Below, in pieces: positions 43,170 to 55,056 of a stretch of DNA of 64,000 nucleotides. This DNA comes from Cheiracanthium punctorium (Eukaryota; Arthropoda; Arachnida; Araneae; Cheiracanthiidae): assembly GCA_038373885.1 (NCBI GenBank), contig JAWZYV010019520.1, forward strand, positions 1 to 64,000, read 5' to 3'. Both the position numbers and the translations under genes were made by a program. Within the stretch, counting starts at the first letter, position 1. Every line of letters starts with the position of its first letter. The notes under the pieces are model-generated. The model was not told where the DNA came from and ran no database searches. It saw only the letters and a program-made list of their open reading frames with translations.

Positions 43170-43295
43170 TGTTGTCTGTAAAATTATCGCCATATCATTA
43201 GGATTTAAATGCAATAGAAATGGCCTGGACTTCCATCAAAAGGTACATTAGTAACAACAGAAATATCTCAGCTGACCTAATCAATCTCACTAATA
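43170..43295 (+). pseudogene. Tc1/mariner-superfamily transposase fragment
   Basis: The plus-strand reading PYH, stop, DLNAIEMAWTSIKRYISNN resembles the catalytic-core end of Tc1/mariner (DDE_3) transposases, where PYHC-x-NPIE-W contains the last acidic residue. A TAG replaces the usual Cys position. No other part was recognised. Confidence 0.45.
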
Positions 43296-43491
43296 TGACG
43301 AATTTGACATAGAAGCATTTTCTTCCATTAGAAGAGCAGTGATTATTTTAGCTTTCTTTTAACAAGGTTATATGTTTCTCTCTATTCAAAAAAAAAAAAA
43401 AAAAAAAAAAAAAAAGTGTAATGGCCGCTGTCAAAGCTTGTTGGGCTATCTCCTCCTAAACCGTGGGGATTTGAGTTTCGTTCGACTAAAG

Positions 43492-44016
43492 CATAGGTTC
43501 CCAACCTTTTTTGAACTGGTGCCCCCTTTTCTAGTGAATATTTCACTACCGCCCCCCTCCCACTCCAGAGAAACAAGAGCGCACATAATGCATGGTGAAA
43601 ACAAGAATTAAATTTAAAAAAAAAATTACTAATAGGTAGAATATTGTTGGAATTGAAACGCTACTGAATTTCTTCTTCATTTAAAAAAGAGGAATAAAAG
43701 TTTTAGCTTACCTGTTATAAGGACAGGCAGGGGTTTTGATGATACGAAGTAATAAATAATAAATTACTGCTTTCTAAATAAATAAATTAACAGTTTCAGA
43801 GAACAATCAAAACGCATACTTAATTATATTAAAAAGTATTTTTATTAAAATATTATCAGCATATTTTTTAAATCTTTTTAGACAATATTTGGTTAATCTT
43901 TCCACGCCCCTCCGTGCCATAACAACGCCCTCTAATTTTCTCTGGGTCTTTTACCGCCCCCCTGAAAGCCTCAAACGCCCACAAGGGGGCGTTATCGCCC
44001 ACGTTGGGAACCTATG
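43492..44016. mobile_element. hAT-like MITE, 525 bp, inside repeat R
   Basis: Ends CATAGGTTCCCAAC in both orientations; exact duplication GACTAAAG (43484-43491 and 44017-44024). The interior has GCCCCC-rich strips near both ends. Confidence 0.92.
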
Positions 44017-44969
44017 GACTAAAGCCTTAGTTTCCTGCTCGCGTCCAGTGACCAGAGTGATTAATGACCTTAGCGGGTGCCTCTCGCGTCCAAAGAACGC
44101 GTTTATTAAAGACCGTCGCTGGCCACTTGGCCAATTATCACTTGTAAGCAATAAATTTTTCGCACGAGAAGAAAGCAGGAGATACTCCGGACAATAGGTA
44201 ATTGGGGACCGTGGATAATATTGCGGTTTTCACACTTGTGGTTTTCACCCCATCTATTGTTCGGTAGAGGGTCGCAGCGTCCAAACCCGGTCAAATTTCC
44301 CCGTTCAAATACATTGTAGCCGCGACAGTGTCTGGGTATCTGCAAAGGCCTTTAAGCGTCGCTGGGGACGTCCAGATCTGGTGGACGCACGAAAGACCCC
44401 GGGCGTTTTTTCGCGGTTGACAAATTGGAGCTTGCCGTCGATGCGAGCAGGAAACCCGGGCTTTAGGTGTCCACAGATTCGAAAAATTCTGAGGAACCTG
44501 ATAAGCTGAGTTAAATTTCGAAAATCGAATTCTTTTAGAAGCTATTAATAAAAAACTGAAAAAATAAACATAATGGTTGCCAGATTTGGCATAAAATCAT
44601 TCATTCCTTTGCAACAAAGCAATTCCAAGTATGTAGAATCGCGTGAAATTACAAACATGAAGTATAGAATGACACACATTTTACGCCAAATAAAAAAGTA
44701 TATGAAATAAATAACTCAAAGTGTGTTATACAAAGTTGACAATTTCAAATAGTTCGCTTAGACAACAGAAGTTTAGAATTAGCGATTATTCGTTTTTCCA
44801 AAATAGAATAATTATAACTGATTTTAAAAGCGCCATCTTGGCATTAGGAATGATCTGGCAAATTGGTATCTTTCCAAGCAGGGTGAATCTGAACTTCGAG
44901 TTCCAGAATGTTAGAACCCAGTATCTTGAAAATGAAAAATAATTAAATTGCAGATTATTTTAAAGCCGG

Positions 44970-45182
44970 TTGGTCCAGCTGGAGTATTTGCTACCAGTAG
45001 ACATATTTGGTGGCGTTAACTATGCCATTATAGCAGTTATAATACATTTTGGATGTTTGCCAGCGCGGCGAGATGATATAATTCGTGGTGCTAAATATGC
45101 CAATCTGCAAAGGATTATGTATATGAAAATATGGATAACGGCTTTCCGGGAACCTTACATGGGCAGTAATTATAGGTTGTGA
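44970..45182 (+). other. Open frame in repeat R, shared with copy 2
   Basis: The frame reads FGGVNYAIIAVIIHFG...RRDDIIRGAKYANLQRIM. Copy 2 has the same phase open at 56365-56553 (FGGVNYATITVIVHFG...IIRGAKYANLQTIM). The protein matches nothing I recognise. Several differences change amino acids, so selection is not evident. It may be a fragment of a host gene carried by a Helitron, or chance. Confidence 0.3.
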
Positions 45183-45739
45183 GCATGTGTAAATCGCCAA
45201 ATAATGAAAAGTCGCCATTGGTGGCAAGCTAACGTAGCTGTTCCGCAGTTTTTATCAAAGAAAACATATGAAGAACTGTTGAATGGCAACATTAAATATC
45301 ATTGTATTTCTCAGGAGTGCAAATAATTTTTCCAGCGATTATACGCGGAGTCCAGGTGGAGTATAGCTCAGGACCAGTACAACACAGATTCCTATAACAA
45401 AATATACCGTGTTATGTAGGGGATCTACTGTAGTGTGAAGTTTAAATTTTTATGTACCAATGAACATGCAAGAAGCAACGTGTAGCTCAGTAACATTCTA
45501 TCTGATCCAATCTTTGGGACTTGTCTGTTGAAATTCTGTCTTTTTTACGAATAATCCTTATTAGGGGGCCGAATGCCTCATACGAAAAACGAGCGTAGCG
45601 AGTCTAGGCGCCTTGGCCCCTAGTTTTGTATATGCAATTTACGGATGCATTACAGTAGTATAAAAGCCACTGGAAAATTTCAAAACAGGGAGTTTTTGAG
45701 ATAACGAGTTGAAATAAAAGGAAATCAGTTTTTAAATGG

Positions 45740-45905
45740 AAATGTAGGTTACGGCCAATTATCTACGCTAGGGATCTAGGCCGGGGTGGGATTGTCCTCC
45801 GTGTGGGACTTTTTAAGGGGTCCTAACCCGCATTTACGCGAAGTTTCGGAAAAAAACGAGGAAAACTCCGAACGGTTAGGTCGGCGGACGCGACCTAGTT
45901 TCTGG
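45740..45905 (-). repeat. SINE S1-related fragment
   Basis: GCCAATTATCTACGCTAGGG, GGACTTTTTAAGGGGTCC and GGTTAGGTCGGCGGACGCG align with 39996-40130. The middle is close to the inverted S1 body. Confidence 0.5.
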
Positions 45906-47089
45906 TACGACACTAGGTCGCGTTTCATTTCAGAAAAAATTCTTAAAAATCGAAAATTTAGCAGGATATGTTACTTTTGGAAACTTTTTAGTCGTGCAGT
46001 TCCACGTTGAAGAATTTTTTCCGAAAGTTTTATAAAAAGCACCGTTGTTTCATTTATTGCAGTGTGTAATACAGCTTAGAAAGAATCATCCTGAGTTTTT
46101 TTCAGACTCTGGTGCAGTTAGCTTATTCTGATTTGTGTGCTTAGACCTTGAGGGAGATTTTATTTTTTCGAACTATACCCTTAATTATTTCTCGAACAAG
46201 TTAACAATTTTTTCGACGGCCAGTATGTCATTTCTTGAGTATATTATAATGTGATGATTTACTTTGTGATTGTTTGTCGCAAATATATACATGATTTATC
46301 GGACCAAAGATTAATGTTAACCATTTTGACAGGAATTCGAAACGCACTCTGGAATGTTCAAAACGAAAAATCAGTGGAAAAAGTGAGAGAACTGGTCTTC
46401 CACTGTCAGAATTTTATTAAAACAAAAATTATTTTGCTCATCATTCGGTATTTGTTAGGAAATTTTACGTAAAAATGTCTATTCTGGGGGGGGGGGCTCT
46501 CTTGTGGAGGCCTCGGGACTGCAGCCCCGGTTGCCCGCCCCTAAATCCGGCCCTGGATCGATAGCTGCAGTGTGAAGAAAAGGCCCTGGTTATCGCACGT
46601 GCCCTTGGCACACATGTAGAAATAGGCCAAAAAATTCAGTTTAGAGCGATATATGGGGGCATAAAAATTGAGACAGCTATATACAGGGGCACAAAAGTGT
46701 TATAGTCAGGCCCTGGAAGAACCATGGTTCTGACCTACCGCGCATCTGCCGAGCTAACGGTCTGGGCGGTTTTTAAAGACGAGACGGGCTCTGAAATTCA
46801 CTATTACGTTTGGGCTCGAGCTCCTGAGGAATTTCTCCTTTATTGAACAAACTCCTTGTAAACAGATCTTTAAAAATGACTCATGGGACAAATAAATTAA
46901 TTATTATTATTTGATAAACTTGAATATAAATAATTAGAAAGTGCATTAAGAGTTTGCTATTATATTTGTCTTTAATTTACACAAAGGACAAAATTTGTGA
47001 TATGCTGTCGATGAAGTAATTGACTTTTATTTATCTATCAGCTGAAATTTCGGGCTCGGACTCCAATAATATCGCACGGGCTGAAATTA
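45906..47089. other. No gene; one transposon right end
   Basis: AT-rich DNA. At 46487-46555 a G11 run, then CTAAATCCGGCCCTG, looks like the inverted end of a CAGGGCCGGATTTAG-type hAT element; the other end was not found. Confidence 0.4.
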
Positions 47090-47260
47090 AAAGTTCTCGA
47101 GCTCGGGCTTTAAAATATGAGCCCGAACTCTTCTCTAGAGGTTTTCTCCAGATGTAACGTGAATATGCGTTTGAACCCGTAAAAAAGTCCTTCGCCCGAG
47201 GCATTTCTCCTTTTGCAGCCAATAGCTCTAGTATACACTGGCTTGATAAAACAACAACAA
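47090..47260 (+). repeat. SINE S1 fragment
   Basis: GGTTTTCTCCAGATGTAACG, then AAAAAAGTCCTTCGCCCGAGG matches the S1 body. An apparent 108-residue minus-strand frame across it is a by-product. Confidence 0.5.
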
Positions 47261-48738
47261 CCATGCTGGTCGAGTGAAGAGGTATATTGATAGACTTGGA
47301 CAGTTTATAAAACACTTTTCTTTTTCTTAGTTCAACTTCTCCCCAAAAATCAGTCACAGGGCTTGATTTTGGCCAACTGTAACCCTCGGCAATTCAACCA
47401 GGTCAACTTTGGTCCTGCCCCCACCGCCGCTCAGTGCAAATCCTGGCTACGCCCATACCCTCACACCTTCGAAAAAAACTACTTAATTTTCATAATAATT
47501 ATAGTTAATTGATATAATATTTCTACATACGTCTCCTCCCTTGATCGTGAATTGGTTCAAAATTAGGGGATAGAGTCAGAGGCAGCAAAACCGATCGGGT
47601 CGGCTCTATCACCTTTTATATTTCTGGCAAAGTTTTGAATCACCCTTTATACGTAGCGACGCAGCTTTTACACTTTAGAAAAATAGTTATATTAAAAATA
47701 TTAATTAGTGGAATCACATTGGCGGGAGCAGTTTATTTATTTTGGAAGTAAAGAACGAGTACGCCCTTGAAAAGATGCTTTCCCCCCGATTTCCGATTTT
47801 CTACTTTGACATTAATTATACACAGCATGCAGGAGGGGGAGATTCCCATGAAAGCAGGTCACGAGCCGCGAACTTCGTTTGTTGCAACAAATATTAACGT
47901 TTGAGAATTCAAGGCTGATTCAGTGAAGCTTTCGCGTGTTGTCCCAGGAATGTTACAATGCTTCCTCCAGGAATCGAATCGATCGGATCATTTTCTCTGG
48001 AACTGGAAGTTTTTATTTTTGCCTGAGCCACGAGAATTCTTTGAAATCAAATGGGGATTTCTGGAGTGGAAGAGATAAGGGGCGCTCCAGGATTTTTTTG
48101 GGTGGTCTAGACTGATCAGAGACTGATTTGCGGCAGAGCATTTGGGACAAGCGTCCGGTCCCCCAACCAAAAGGGGCCCCCAAGTTATCCTTTAAGTTTA
48201 AAAATTTGTAAATTTAAAATAAGAAATAGAGAAATAAATTTTGTGAAAAAAAAATAGTAATAATAATTATTCTGTTTCTATTTCATTGCTCTAGCATTAT
48301 ATATATATCCACACTCTTACTTAGCTAATCGCTAAACGGCATAGTCTCGGGCAGTTAATTATTCAGCGCTAACTTCATTTAGTCGTGTCATATGAGTGAT
48401 ACATGCTGATTGCGAGGAAACCATAGAGCTGATTTTCAATCGGAACAAATACTGTTGCGTAGGAACTTTGTAAAAGTAGGGGGAGCTGGGGAACATATTG
48501 TGTTGTGGGGTTATAAATTGGGTTACAATTACTCCTTTTTTGGTTGCATTTTTGACCAAGTTTAACAGACAAATGACTTTTTTCTAAAATATCGGAACAC
48601 GACCTTAGAAATTATTAAAAATAAATAAATAATCAAGTTTTGATTCCAATTACATAATAGAAGCATTTTAAAAGATCATCAACTCTTTAATCCAGTTAAA
48701 GTTATTTTTATAAAACAAATATACCTAATACATAACTT
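47261..48738. other. No gene seen
   Basis: Unassigned mixture of AT-rich and moderately GC-rich DNA. A strip at 48085-48185 (GGTCCCCC..AAAGGGGCCCCC) looks like MITE debris. Confidence 0.4.
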
Positions 48739-48973
48739 AAGCCCCACAATGACCAAGTGGATAAGGTACTCAAAAGGATAGGCAGCTGAAATGTGGAGAT
48801 CTTGGTTTCGGGTCCCGTCATGCGGCTGTCGATCTAACGGTCTGGAGTTTTGGTCTGTTTTCTTCAGATGTAAAGTTGAATACGCGTTAGAACCCCCTGG
48901 AAAGTCCTCCGACCAAGGTACACCCCATGCTAGGCAGATCGCCCTTGCGTAGCGTTGCCATAAACAGCACACT
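48739..48973 (+). repeat. tRNA-derived SINE S1, best-preserved copy
   Basis: 235 bp flanked by the 13-bp duplication TAATACATAACTT (48726-48738 and 48974-48986). The head carries an A-box-like TGACCAAGTGGATAAGG and a B-box-like GGTTTCGGGTCCC. The body contains TCTAACGGTCTGGAGTTTTG and ends near GTTGCCATAAACAGC. It is the reference for the other S1 copies in the window. Confidence 0.85.
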
Positions 48974-48986
48974 TAATACATAACTT

Positions 48987-49380
48987 TAGTTAGGGTTTCC
49001 CCTGTAGTAACTGGAGCATTGAATAGTCCTAAAAGCATGTCTTCCATTCTCCAGAAATATTTCGCCAAGTATCGAATACATGTGGAGAACTGCTCTTTCG
49101 CGGTGGCATCGGTTGTTCCATCAACAATGATGTCAAAAAAAAAAAAAAAAAAAAAATGCATCCTTCATTTTTTCTTGCTCTGTACGCTGATTTGAGTATG
49201 CCAACATTTCCAAAATTTCCTTCTGAATGTCCTGACTGATCAATTTATCGCCCTTGGACAACCATGATTCAACTTCCAGACGAATTGTTCCCAATTCTTG
49301 AAGATAGACGTACAAATTTCCATCATTATTGCCATGTAATGGCCATGGGTTGTAAAGTAAACAATGAAAAAAAGGATGAA
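48987..49380 (-). pseudogene. hAT (DUF4371-type) transposase fragment
   Basis: Minus-strand frames read GNLYVYLQELGTIRLEVESWLSKGDK...DIQKEILEMLAYS, then, after a T22 run, FDIIVDGTTDATAKEQFSTCIRYL...LGLFNAPVTTGETL. IIVDGTTD with KEQFS-CIRY is the start of the RNase H-like core of DUF4371/ZMYM-type hAT transposases. The T22 run (A22 at 49135-49156) encodes extra Phe residues and shifts frame. SINE S1 has inserted downstream. Confidence 0.75.
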
Positions 49381-49520
49381 GGCACAACCAAGTGTACTTA
49401 CTACCCTTTCTCCTCTCTTTGTTGCTTATTGTGAATTTCCTAGAAAAACGAGACTACATTTTTGAAATCAGGTTTGGCATAACAACAAACATAAATCAAT
49501 GCACCATAAACAGATATGGT

Positions 49521-50340
49521 TAATGTGACCAAACGTCCCGTTTTGAACGGGACAGTCCCGTTTTTAGGTGGCTTGTCCCGTTGTCCCCAAGCACAGCTTC
49601 GGGACACCGTAATGTCTCGTTTTCAGAAAATGTCCCCTGCAATGTCCCGTTTTTAGAAAGAGAGAACTCACGGTAACGATTTCAATAAAGGTTCTAAAAA
49701 TCTAAAATTATCAACGGCAGTGTCTGGAAAAAGAAACAAAAAAAAACCTAGCCAGCCTCCCTCCCTCCCCTCTCGAAACGCAGGGATGTATGGTTTTATG
49801 TATTTGTTTTTATTCTCTTTGTAAACTATTTCAATTTCTTTCTTTTTTTTTTAAAAAAAAGTCATGTTCCTCTTTTGCTTATCCCCCCCCCCCCCATCTC
49901 CACTTTATTTTCCCTTTTCACTCTAGTTTTCTATGAATTTTTTTTTTCTTCCGAATGACAACTTCCTTTTCTTCTGTGTGTCCTTTTGTTTATATTTCTC
50001 ACTTTCCTACCTTCAAGTCTTGTGCCGTATGGTGTTTTTGAATTCGAAAAAGGGCCTACCCCTTGTACCACCCGAAACGTATGTCTTGCACGATTTTTTA
50101 TTGTATATATGTGCGTTTTAGAAAAAAGTTTTTTTTTTTTTTTAATTTTTTGAAATTAACATTAACACAAGCTTTTTACACGTTTTCTTAACTAAAAGAT
50201 ATCCAGACCTTTAAATTCAGTCTTCCTTAAAAACAGTAGATGTCCCGTTTTGAGGAAGAATATAAACACACTATTACCAAAAAAAGTAGTAGATGTCCCG
50301 TTTTAAAGGAAAAAATATATGGTCACGTTAGATATTGTGC
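49521..50340 (+). mobile_element. TGTCCCG repeat, copy 2
   Basis: It opens TGTGACCAAACGTCCCG, has several TGTCCCGTTTT motifs at the left (49540-49650) and two near the right (50239, 50295), and closes with GGTCACGTTAG, the inverse of the start. It is probably a hAT-like element of about 0.8 kb whose usual CAGGGTGACC ends have decayed. No clean duplication. It contains C- and T-runs. Confidence 0.6.
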
Positions 50341-50588
50341 GAGAATTTTTCAAGGGAGAGCTGAGCCCGTCTGAAATATTCTAGGGGGAGCCACAGCTCT
50401 ATCGGTTCCTACGCCACTGAACAGATAAAAGGAATAGCTTCCTAAGTGGAGTGAAGTAAAGATTTATCCCACTCTAAATAAATTCTCTGATATAAACACA
50501 TAAATATTGTGCAACATGTTACTTGAAAAATACGGAATGAAATTAACGATTGCAAATTAAATAATTGAAATATTATTATCCTACATAA
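50341..50588. other. No gene seen
   Basis: A short strip ending CCTACGCCACTG (50407-50418) is a typical MITE edge; the rest is AT-rich. Confidence 0.35.
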
Positions 50589-50933
50589 CAGGGTGTCAAT
50601 TATTTGAATCAATTGATTTAGATCGTTTTTTTTTAAATCATTGATTTAAATAAGGGATGCATAACCTCTGGCGTATGGGCCATTAATAGCTCATGACAAC
50701 CTGTTCCACTCACCCAACCCAGTTGCACGGTAAAAATCAAATCGGAATCTATCAATCCAATTTTTAAGAAAAGGAATTAATTGCAAAAATTTAATTATTT
50801 CAGATTTATTTTCAATGTTCATAAACATTTCACTAGAAAATGTTCAGTTATAATTAACTAGCAGCGTGGCCCGGCATTGCCCGTGCAATGGAAGAGAAAT
50901 GACCATTGGCCTTAAATATGGACTGTAAAGGGA

Positions 50934-51001
50934 AGGAATGTGAATCCTCCCGCTGCAATGATATAAAAAGGACATGGGACTTCCCGCTGCAACGGGAAAA
51001 G

Positions 51002-51042
<41 letters not shown>

Positions 51043-51375
51043 AGCATGGCACCAGATAGCGAACACAGGTTACAGGGAATCGGACGTGGCTAGGCTGGAA
51101 TGTGAATCCTCCCGCTGCAATGATAAAAAATGGACATAGGACTTCCCGCTGCAACGAAAAAAAAAATGAGCACGGCACCTGGTGGCGTACAGGTTACCGG
51201 AAATTGGACGTGGCTAGGCTCCTGCCCTTGTACGTGTCTGTGTTCAGTCATTTATCGCTAATACCTAGGCAACTACTAAAAACAAATAAAGTCCAGTCTT
51301 TGGTATGAGATTGTAAAAGGAAGGAATGTGAATCCTCCCGCTGCAGTGATAAAAAAGGACATAGGACTTCCCGCT
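50934..51375 (+). repeat. Dispersed CCTCCCGCTGCAATGAT module x 3 in the Helitron
   Basis: A module of about 60 bp (GGAATGTGAATCCTCCCGC, then GACATGGGACTTCCCGCTG) occurs at 50934, 51098 and 51322. A flanking GTTACCGGAAATTGGACG-type segment repeats with it. A 39-base poly(A) follows the first copy (51001-51039). Confidence 0.75.
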
Positions 51376-51606
51376 GAGAAAGAAATGAACAGGGGACTTG
51401 CCAGCGTACAGTGGTTACATTTTAGTGTTTTTTAATTTTTGTTGTTAATAATCTAATAATGAGGAGAGTAGCAAATATTAACAACTACATTTAACATAGA
51501 CATTAAGCTACGATGAGGAATTTTATTGTAATCTTTATTATCGTAGTCTGATTCTAATGAATTTATAACTTTATAGCTCAATAAAATCAATCATTACACG
51601 AAATTT

Positions 51607-51941
51607 GTCCCGCAGTGGTCTGGGCTGTAAACTCCGTTCCCATAAGAACAAGGCAAGTGAAGCAGCATCCGGCTTGGGTGACTTAATTCCCTCTCGGTTC
51701 GACTGCTGTGGGACCATGTACGCTAATGGGAGCTGGTGCACGTAAAATCCGTCTTGGCTCTAATGTCCTCCAAGTTGATAAACGATACCTCTGGGGATGC
51801 CGATTTCAGGTCGTGGTTGGTCCCTCATCTGGAATCGGTTCAAAATTAGGAACCAACAAGTAGGTATTCAACCACTTCGGGGGCAATGACACCCCTATTT
51901 CCATGGATAATGTCGTCTATCCATGGGCACAATAACAACAA
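51607..51941 (+). repeat. tRNA-derived SINE (family S3) inside the Helitron
   Basis: Flanked by CATTACACGAAATTT and CATTACATGAAATTT (51592-51606 and 51942-51956; one mismatch). It opens GTCCCGCAGTGGTCTGGGC, has a B-box-like GGTTCGACTGC near 51696, and ends in an AATAACAACAA tail. It differs from S1 and S2. Confidence 0.8.
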
Positions 51942-53829
51942 CATTACATGAAATTTAACTCAAAGATTTGTTTTATTTTGGTTTTAACAAAAAGAACTAA
52001 AGAAAATAATAACTATATTTTAAGTACACAAATATATACCCCCAGGTTCTCAATCCATTACAAAAGTTACACCCTGCCTGGTGTCAGAAATTCTGTCTGT
52101 GTCTTCCACCCCTTCACACACACACTTTAAAAAAGAATGCCTTCCTAGTTGTCTTGGAAACGCGCTTCAGCCAAGCACAGTTGAAGTGCGCTGAAATGTC
52201 TTTCAGAAAGAAGAACCTGAGATTCCCCACCTAACTATCTAGCGCGAAAATTGGACAAAACATAAATAACTAAAAAAAAAAACAAACAAAAACTATTAAC
52301 CAGATAAGTTTAATTCTTTCGACATTAGCTTTCTCTTGTCCTATTTAGTCAGTGTGCCAAATTTGGTCTAGATCCGACCAACGGTCTCGACGGCTATTGC
52401 GAACAAACAGACAAGATTCTTCTTTTATATGTATAGATATAGATTGACTTTTATCAATATGTTCCATCATATATACAAGAACTTTTATTTAATAGTTGGG
52501 TGATTCCACAGTATTGTGAGCGTTTATGTCATATCTGCAGTAAGTTAGATTGGTCATAACCAGGGCTGTGGAGCTGGTAGGGAAAATGACCGACTCCGAC
52601 TCTGACTTATGGAATTTTAAACTTATACTACGACTCTCTCGTATACTTGGCCCGATTAACCTCTGAAGTGAGGGGAAGCTCAGTCTCATTTCGCCCACCC
52701 CCCTTTTTGTTTGGGAAAAGTAAAGTTTTAATGATTTTCTTTCATAAAAATATTTTATTCATAATTTTTTTTTTCATTGATTAGTTTTAATGATTTCCTT
52801 TGATAAAAGCATTTTATTCATTAATTTGAAATTTTCCTTTGATAAAATATTTTATTCATTAATCTTCATAATAGTTTAGTTCATTGTTACGAGATTTTAC
52901 AGTATTTTTGTAATTACTTTAAACATTAACAAATAACTTAAAACATTACCTTTCTGGAACATTAAACTTTATTAATTTAGTCCTATTTTTCATTAGACGT
53001 GGCTTTTTTTCAGGAATTCTTTGTTTTGATGACATTATAAAAATCACAACACAGAAATTGAGAATTAATTTTGACATTTAGCCTTTCTGCCGGCCTAATA
53101 TTCCCCATAACAGAAAAAAACTCTCGACTGCAGCAGATGTCCCAGGCAAAGACATCGCAAACAACTAATTTAGAAATGTTGCGACATGAAGTATCAAGAC
53201 TTGTGAAAAGCACCACTTTTCTTCATTAAAAATGTTTACAATAACTTAAAAATCATTTAAAAACAAACTTTTGAATTTTATCGCAGTTTTTTTTAGTCAT
53301 TTTCGCCCCCCCCCTTCAAATTCTGAGGGGAAGCTCAAGCTTCCCGAGCCTTTTCAGTCCCTGCGCGTATATGAGTAAACATATACATTTGTGTTACAGC
53401 TTTTTTTTTAACTATAAAAGAAGCATAGGTGCTACCGAAAAAAAATGATGGCATAGCAGATTATTTATATTAATTAGCATTTATTGCGAAATGGAAAAAC
53501 TAGCACATTAGTAATTTCTAAGAAACAGTATCTTCGGCAAGATCTTCTTTGACAAAGGACCATAAATCCAATTTGATAAACTTCAGAGCTTAATAGTGTT
53601 TCCACACTAGTTTGAGTAAGAGGAAGATCTACTGTTAGGGCTACTTCTTTTTACTTTTTAGGATATGTTTGTGAAAGTTATAAAAGAAGTGTCTTGCAAG
53701 AGCTATTTTCTTGTTGTGAATTATGCTACAATAATGCCTTCTATAAGCTGAAGAAATAACAAAATGAACAAGTTTAATGAATAATGGCAAATATCACATC
53801 TATCTTTTCTCCTTATATTTATTTATTTA

Positions 53830-55056
53830 TCCCACTAATATTATAAATGTCAACGTTTGTATGTATGTTTGTTTCTCTTTCACTCTGAAACGGTTTGACG
53901 GATTTGGATGAAATTTGGAATACAGTTAAAGTCCTGGATTAACAAACAGGCTACTTTTTATCGCGCGAAAAAAAAACACTGTTCCTATAATATACGAAAA
54001 AAAACCTATCTTTTATAAAAAAAAAAGAATACAATTGAGCTTTTCTTTTACAAAGCCGTCGACAGATGGCGCAAACTTATAGAATACGCAGTTTTTAATA
54101 AATAAAATCACCTGAATAAGTTTTTCCTTCTGACGTGGATTTATAAGCGGATTTCGAGCAAAGCACACAAATCCGAAATACACACATAAACAAACAAACA
54201 AAAAATAAGTTTTTGAAACTTTCATTCAGTTCGAATTATGCATTTTTCTGCGTGTCTTTTCCCCCTTCTTTTTCTTGTATTACATCCAGAAAAAGGATGT
54301 TAGAAATATTGATTTTAATTTTGTTTAATTACACTCATGAATAATGATACACTTTCCAACTTAATGGAATAAGGAAAGAAAATATGGAAGACGCATGGAT
54401 TATGATACGCTTTTAATATATAGCACTTTAGTGCTTATTTTAAATCTGAAAGTGTTTCAGATTTTCTTACTTTTTTTGATAATTACGTATTGTCCCGGCG
54501 GTCCGCCAAGACCAGCGATTTTTCGCCAAGATAAATGCCGGCACATGAAATTGTTTATGGTTTGGAATACGGTTGGTAACAGTTATGTCAGCACATTTGA
54601 CGAAAAAATTGTTTGGCGGGAATGACCGCCGTGATAATACGTAAGTATCCTTTTTTTTCCCTTTCCGCTTTTTGATAACGGCAGATATATCTAGAAGCTC
54701 TTCAGAATTAATATAGGCTGAAAATAATTTGTACCTTTTTGCAGGTTTTTATCATTAAACCATCTTATTTTTGTAACCAGGAGCGGCCCGACACGGTAAG
54801 CAACTTAATCATCGCATCGGGGCGCCGGCTTCGAAGGGGCGTCATGTCGAACTCAAAAACTAAGTAGAGCATAAAAGGGGGGGGGCGTCTTTTTTACGTT
54901 AGCAGGGTGCGCCACTTACCCTAGGGCCGCCGCTGTTTGTAACCATCTTAAATTTAAATACCATTCAGAATCTGAGGTATTTTAGTGCCAAGGAAGCCGG
55001 TGAAAAACACAAGATTTATTAAGATGACGAACCAACTGGTCGCTGGAGACGGCTAG
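53830..55056 (+). mobile_element. Non-autonomous Helitron inside the hAT
   Basis: A|TCCCACTAATATTATAAATG at the 5' end, then GTTTGTATGTATGTTTGTTT and GATGAAATTTGG, a common animal Helitron start; ends GGCTAG|T at 55056. The terminal hairpin is weak, so the 3' end is less certain than the 5' end. Confidence 0.65.
54778..54935. mobile_element. hAT-like MITE, 158 bp (innermost layer)
   Basis: Ends CAGGAGCGGCCCGA and, inverted, CAGCGGCGGCCCTA; exact 8-bp duplication TTTGTAAC (54770-54777 and 54936-54943). It is inserted in the Helitron at 53830-55056. Confidence 0.92.

Larger units (their letters stand above)
43377..45623 (+). mobile_element. Repeat R, copy 1 (Helitron-like)
   Basis: Starts near TCTCTCTATTC, then an A-run; ends GCGAGTCTAGGCGCC...CCCTAG|T, a CTAG end before T as in Helitrons. 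Copy 2 (55871-57585) and a fragment (63278-63436) share the order: GTCAAAGCTTGTT, CCGTGGGGATTTGAG, ATTCGAAAAATTC, a long AT-rich part, and CATACGAAAA-CGAGCGTAGCGAG near the 3' end. A MITE at 43492-44016 is inserted. No Rep/helicase gene is present, so the class rests on the ends. Confidence 0.55.
50858..52443 (-). mobile_element. Non-autonomous Helitron
   Basis: On the minus strand it begins A|TCTATATCTATACATATAAAAG, followed by TTGTTCGCAATAGCC and ACCAAATTTGG, and ends with a hairpin (ATTGC-ACGG-GCAAT) then 14 bases, GCTAG|T. A TC start, a hairpin and CTAG, inserted between A and T, are Helitron hallmarks. It carries a SINE and a short repeated module. There is no Rep/helicase gene. Confidence 0.82.

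Noticed and set aside
47031..47357. 108-residue minus-strand frame
   Set aside because: It crosses a SINE S1 fragment and matches no protein family I recognise.
50844..51178. Poly-Phe/poly-Lys frames around 51 kb
   Set aside because: They translate the 39-base poly(A) and the Helitron module.
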